Source of the DNA: an uncultured Intrasporangium sp.
GTDB taxonomy: Bacteria > Actinomycetota > Actinomycetes > Actinomycetales > Dermatophilaceae
NCBI GenBank assembly: GCA_937873285.1
Contig: CALMNV010000160.1
Coordinates: 1-8,047 of the forward strand
Direction of reading: 5' to 3'
DNA length: 8,047 nt
Part shown: positions 5,888 through 8,047 of the stretch, in pieces
Numbering within the stretch: the stretch's first letter is position 1
Layout of the letters: each line of letters opens with the position of its first letter
Made by a program: the position numbers and the translations under genes
The notes under the pieces: generated by a model
Databases searched by the model: none
The model's input: only the letters and a program-made list of their open reading frames with translations
What the model was told of the DNA's origin: nothing

Positions 5888-6070
5888 TCAGTCAACCTCC
5901 TCGACGGTGACGAGATGGGTCACCGTGTTGACCATCCCGCGAATCTCGGGACGGTCCTCCTTGACGACGACGTCGCCGATGCGCTTGAGACCGAGGCTAC
6001 GCAGCGTGTCCCGCTGGTTGCGCTTGCCGCCGATCTCGGAACGGGTCTGGGTCACCTTCAGACGTGGCAT
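5888..6070 (-). CDS. rpmD: 50S ribosomal protein L30 (uL30)
   Basis: The 60-residue product is the standard bacterial length of L30, a small protein on the large subunit. It reads [20 protein letters not shown] followed by [20 protein letters not shown], the conserved core with [10 protein letters not shown], and ends [16 protein letters not shown]. The ATG at 6070 shares its A with the TGA of rpsE (TGATG), which indicates translational coupling. Longer readings in the same frame run into rpsE in another frame and are not real. rplO begins 2 nt after the stop. The rpsE-rpmD-rplO order is the standard spc arrangement. Confidence 0.97.
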   Translation of the reverse strand: MPRLKVTQTRSEIGGKRNQRDTLRSLGLKRIGDVVVKEDRPEIRGMVNTVTHLVTVEEVD

Positions 6071-6729
6071 CACGCACCAGCCCTCTGCGCGGTCCGCGCC
6101 TCGGCCAGCCCGGCCGCCCGCGCGCGCAGCATCGCGGCGGGCGCCACGTCCGCGAGCGGCTTGCCCCGGCGAGCCGCGACGGCCTCCGGCTCCTCGAGCC
6201 CACGCAGGGCCGCGGCCGTGGCGTGCACGATGTTGATCGCGTTGTCCGAGCCGAGCGACTTGGACAGGACGTCGTGGATGCCGGCGCACTCGAGCACCGC
6301 GCGCACCGGGCCCCCGGCGATGACACCGGTGCCAGGCGAGGCGGGGCGGAGCAGGACGACTCCGGCGGCTGCCTCTCCCTGCACGGGGTGCGGGATGGTC
6401 CCCTGGATCCGGGGCACCCGGAAGAAGCCCTTCTTGGCCTCCTCGACGCCCTTGGCGATCGCGGCGGGCACCTCCTTGGCCTTGCCGTAGCCGATCCCGA
6501 CAGTGCCGTCACCGTCGCCGACGACGACGAGGGCGGTGAAGCTGAACCGCCGCCCGCCCTTGACGACCTTCGCGACCCGGTTGATGGTCACGACGCGCTC
6601 GACGTACTGGTTCTTCTCGGCGTCCCGGCTCTCCCGGTTGTCACGGCCGCCGCGGCGGTCACCGCGGTCGCCACGCTCGGTGGCCGGACCCGTGCCGGAG
6701 CCGGTGCCTCGACGCTGTTGTCCGGGCAT
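6070..6729 (-). CDS. rpsE: 30S ribosomal protein S5 (uS5)
   Basis: S5 sits near the mRNA entry and decoding region of the small subunit and affects translational accuracy. The 219-residue product has an N-terminal domain with [20 protein letters not shown] (42-61) and [26 protein letters not shown] through residue 87, then a C-terminal domain with [25 protein letters not shown] (133-157) and [12 protein letters not shown] (160-171). The loop VVKGGRR (55-61) corresponds to the region where spectinomycin resistance changes are known in E. coli; it looks wild-type. Residues 1-38 are a disordered, Arg/Gly/Asp-rich extension absent from E. coli S5 (about 167 residues) but common in actinobacteria. 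The ATG at 6729 is preceded by AGGA in the loop of a small hairpin. The gene follows rplR after 46 nt and overlaps rpmD by 1 nt. Confidence 0.98.
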   Translation of the reverse strand: MPGQQRRGTGSGTGPATERGDRGDRRGGRDNRESRDAEKNQYVERVVTINRVAKVVKGGRRFSFTALVVVGDGDGTVGIGYGKAKEVPAAIAKGVEEAKKGFFRVPRIQGTIPHPVQGEAAAGVVLLRPASPGTGVIAGGPVRAVLECAGIHDVLSKSLGSDNAINIVHATAAALRGLEEPEAVAARRGKPLADVAPAAMLRARAAGLAEARTAQRAGA

Positions 6730-6730
6730 C

Positions 6731-6745
6731 AGATGTTCCTCATCT
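6731..6745 (-). promoter_or_regulatory. rpsE ribosome site held in a small hairpin loop
   Basis: On the minus strand AGATG (6745-6741) pairs with CATCT (6735-6731) and the 5-nt loop is AGGAA, the only Shine-Dalgarno-like sequence before the rpsE ATG. The 3' arm ends 1 nt before the start codon. A 5-bp stem with three A/T pairs is weak, so it may be a coincidence or a mild modulator of rpsE initiation. Confidence 0.3.
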
Positions 6746-6775
6746 CAACGATTGCGAAGTGCTTGCTCGCGCCGC

Positions 6776-7150
6776 TCACAGGGACAGCCCGCCTTCGCGA
6801 GCGCCCTCGGCGATGGCCGCGACGCGACCGTGGTACTTGTTGCCACCCCGGTCGAAGACGACGGCCTCGATCCCGGCCACCTTCGCGCGGGCGGCCAGCA
6901 GCTCGCCCACCCGCTTGGCCTTGGCGGTCTTGTCCCCGTCGAAGGCGCGCAGGTCGGCCTCCATCGTCGAGGCCGACGCCACGGTCTTGCCGACCGTGTC
7001 GTCGACCACCTGGACGAACAGGTGGCGGGCGGAGCGCGAGACGACGAGGCGAGGACGGGCGGCGGTGCCCGCGACCTTCTTGCGGCCGCGCACCTGGCGC
7101 CGGATCCGTGCGGCGGCCTTGCTCTTGCCGCGCTTGATGATCATTGCCAT
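6776..7150 (-). CDS. rplR: 50S ribosomal protein L18 (uL18)
   Basis: L18 binds 5S rRNA together with L5 and helps dock it in the large subunit. The 124-residue product has the basic N terminus ([20 protein letters not shown], 6-25) that contacts 5S rRNA, the [12 protein letters not shown] segment (32-43), and the conserved C-terminal [23 protein letters not shown] (97-119). Length is typical. The ATG at 7150 lies 3 nt after the rplF stop, with GGAAAGG about 12 nt upstream inside rplF; a second in-frame ATG at 7144 (codon 3) is a possible alternative that would remove only two residues. The next gene, rpsE, follows after a 46-nt gap, the longest spacing within this ribosomal cluster before rplO. 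Confidence 0.97.
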   Translation of the reverse strand: MAMIIKRGKSKAAARIRRQVRGRKKVAGTAARPRLVVSRSARHLFVQVVDDTVGKTVASASTMEADLRAFDGDKTAKAKRVGELLAARAKVAGIEAVVFDRGGNKYHGRVAAIAEGAREGGLSL

Positions 7151-7153
7151 GGC

Positions 7154-7690
7154 TTACTTACCGGCCTTTCCAACCTTGCGACGGATCTGCTCGCCGGCGT
7201 AGCGGACACCCTTGCCCTTGTAGGGGTCGGGCTTGCGCAGCTTGCGGATTTTCGCGGCCACCTCGCCGACGAGCTGCTTGTCGATGCCCTGGATCGAGAA
7301 GCGGGTCGGGGCCTCGACGGCGAACGCGATGCCCTCGGGCGGCCTGATCAGGATGGGGTGCGAGTAGCCGAGCGAGAACTCGAGGTCCGACCCCCTCGCC
7401 ACGACGCGGTATCCGGTGCCGAAGATCTCCATCTTCTTCTCGTAGCCCTGGGTGACCCCGAGGACCATGTTGTTCAGCAGCGAGCGGGTCAGGCCGTGGA
7501 GCGAGCGCGAGGTGCGCTCGTCGTCGGGGCGCTGCACCTGCAGTGCGCCCTCCCCCTGCTCGACCGTGATCGGCTCGGGCACGGTGAGGCGGAGGGAGCC
7601 CTTGGGGCCCTTCACCGCGATCTCCTGGCCGTCGAGGGCGATGTCGACGCCCGCGGGGATGGTGACGGGTAGTCGTCCGATTCGCGACAT
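7154..7690 (-). CDS. rplF: 50S ribosomal protein L6 (uL6)
   Basis: L6 binds 23S rRNA near the GTPase centre and the sarcin-ricin region. The 178-residue product has the family's two similar domains and the C-terminal signature [11 protein letters not shown] (154-164). Other typical parts are VKGPKGSL (26-33), [19 protein letters not shown] (62-80) and [13 protein letters not shown] (83-95). The ATG at 7690, giving [12 protein letters not shown], was chosen because it is the conserved L6 start and has GGAG 9 nt upstream. The frame is open for 14 more codons, but that reading overlaps rpsH and is not conserved. The gene is 13 nt after rpsH and 3 nt before rplR. Confidence 0.98.
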   Translation of the reverse strand: MSRIGRLPVTIPAGVDIALDGQEIAVKGPKGSLRLTVPEPITVEQGEGALQVQRPDDERTSRSLHGLTRSLLNNMVLGVTQGYEKKMEIFGTGYRVVARGSDLEFSLGYSHPILIRPPEGIAFAVEAPTRFSIQGIDKQLVGEVAAKIRKLRKPDPYKGKGVRYAGEQIRRKVGKAGK

Positions 7691-7703
7691 GGCGCTGGTC
7701 TCC

Positions 7704-8047
7704 TTACCAGACGTAGGCGAGGACTTCCCCACCCACGCCCTTCTCGTGAGCCTGACGGTCGGTCAGCAGCCCCGACGACGTCGAGAGGATTGCGACGCCC
7801 AGCCCGCCGAGGACCTTGGGCAGGTTCGTCGACTTCGCGTAGACGCGCAGACCCGGCTTGCTCACCCGGCGCACGCCCGCGATGGAGCGCTCCCGGTTGG
7901 GCCCGTACTTGAGGTCGACGGTCAGCGTCTGGCCGACCGTGGCCTCCTCGACGCGCCAGCCGGCGATGTAGCCCTCGGCCTGCAGGATTTCGGCGATGTT
8001 CTTCTTCAGCTTCGAGTACGGCATGCCGAACACGTCGTGGTGCGCCG
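7704..8047 (-). CDS. rpsH: 30S ribosomal protein S8 (uS8), 5' end beyond the window
   Basis: S8 is a primary 16S rRNA-binding protein; in E. coli it also represses the spc operon by binding its mRNA. The window holds 113 codons of coding sequence. The frame is open to the edge, reading [20 protein letters not shown], so the true start is outside and about 20 residues are missing compared with the usual 132. Visible hallmarks are [20 protein letters not shown], followed by [20 protein letters not shown] and the C terminus [11 protein letters not shown]. The GTG and ATG codons near 8033 and 8024 should not be taken as starts, because conserved S8 sequence continues upstream of both. The TAA at 7704 is followed after 13 nt by rplF. 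Confidence 0.97.
   Translation of the reverse strand, partial: AHHDVFGMPYSKLKKNIAEILQAEGYIAGWRVEEATVGQTLTVDLKYGPNRERSIAGVRRVSKPGLRVYAKSTNLPKVLGGLGVAILSTSSGLLTDRQAHEKGVGGEVLAYVW

Noticed and set aside
1..8047. Mobile elements, CRISPR arrays, tRNA or rRNA genes
   Set aside because: No transposase or integrase sequence, no regularly spaced repeats and no tRNA- or rRNA-like sequence was found on either strand.

Overview
The window is a stretch of core ribosomal-protein chromosome from a high-GC actinobacterium. The evidence is the strong G/C bias, the actinobacterial gene order rpsH-rplF-rplR-rpsE-rpmD-rplO-secY-adk-map-(insert)-infA-rpmJ, the short-lid adenylate kinase, and the Arg/Gly-rich N-terminal extension on S5. 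Protein wording is closest to what I know from Micrococcales; placement below order would be a guess. Every real gene is on the minus strand, so transcription runs from high to low coordinates.

Layout in transcription order: the distal part of the spc operon comes first, with rpsH (5' end cut by the window edge), rplF, rplR, rpsE, rpmD and rplO packed with 46 nt or less between genes. A 160-nt gap follows, holding a 27-bp bulged hairpin and a 14-bp perfect palindrome. Next come secY (overlapping adk by 1 nt), adk and map, 12 nt apart. A 107-nt gap with a 10-bp inverted repeat precedes a 491-residue serine beta-lactamase-like hydrolase, the only gene here not related to translation or secretion. 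A 296-nt gap with two hairpins and a candidate promoter leads to infA and rpmJ. The last 232 nt (1-232) are noncoding, carry three hairpins, and presumably lead into rpsM outside the window.

The genes make ribosomal proteins (S8, L6, L18, S5, L30, L15, L36), initiation factor IF-1, the SecY channel for exported chains, methionine aminopeptidase for N-terminal maturation, and adenylate kinase for nucleotide balance. The serine hydrolase has no visible link to this set and looks like an accessory insertion into a conserved junction.

I found no convincing undescribed multi-gene system. The points worth a second look are the gaps: unusually strong hairpins at the rplO/secY and hydrolase/infA boundaries, a perfect palindrome just before the secY Shine-Dalgarno, a possible leaderless start for the hydrolase, and a cluster of the heptamer GTATGCC/GGCATAC that contains the rare ATA codons of map.
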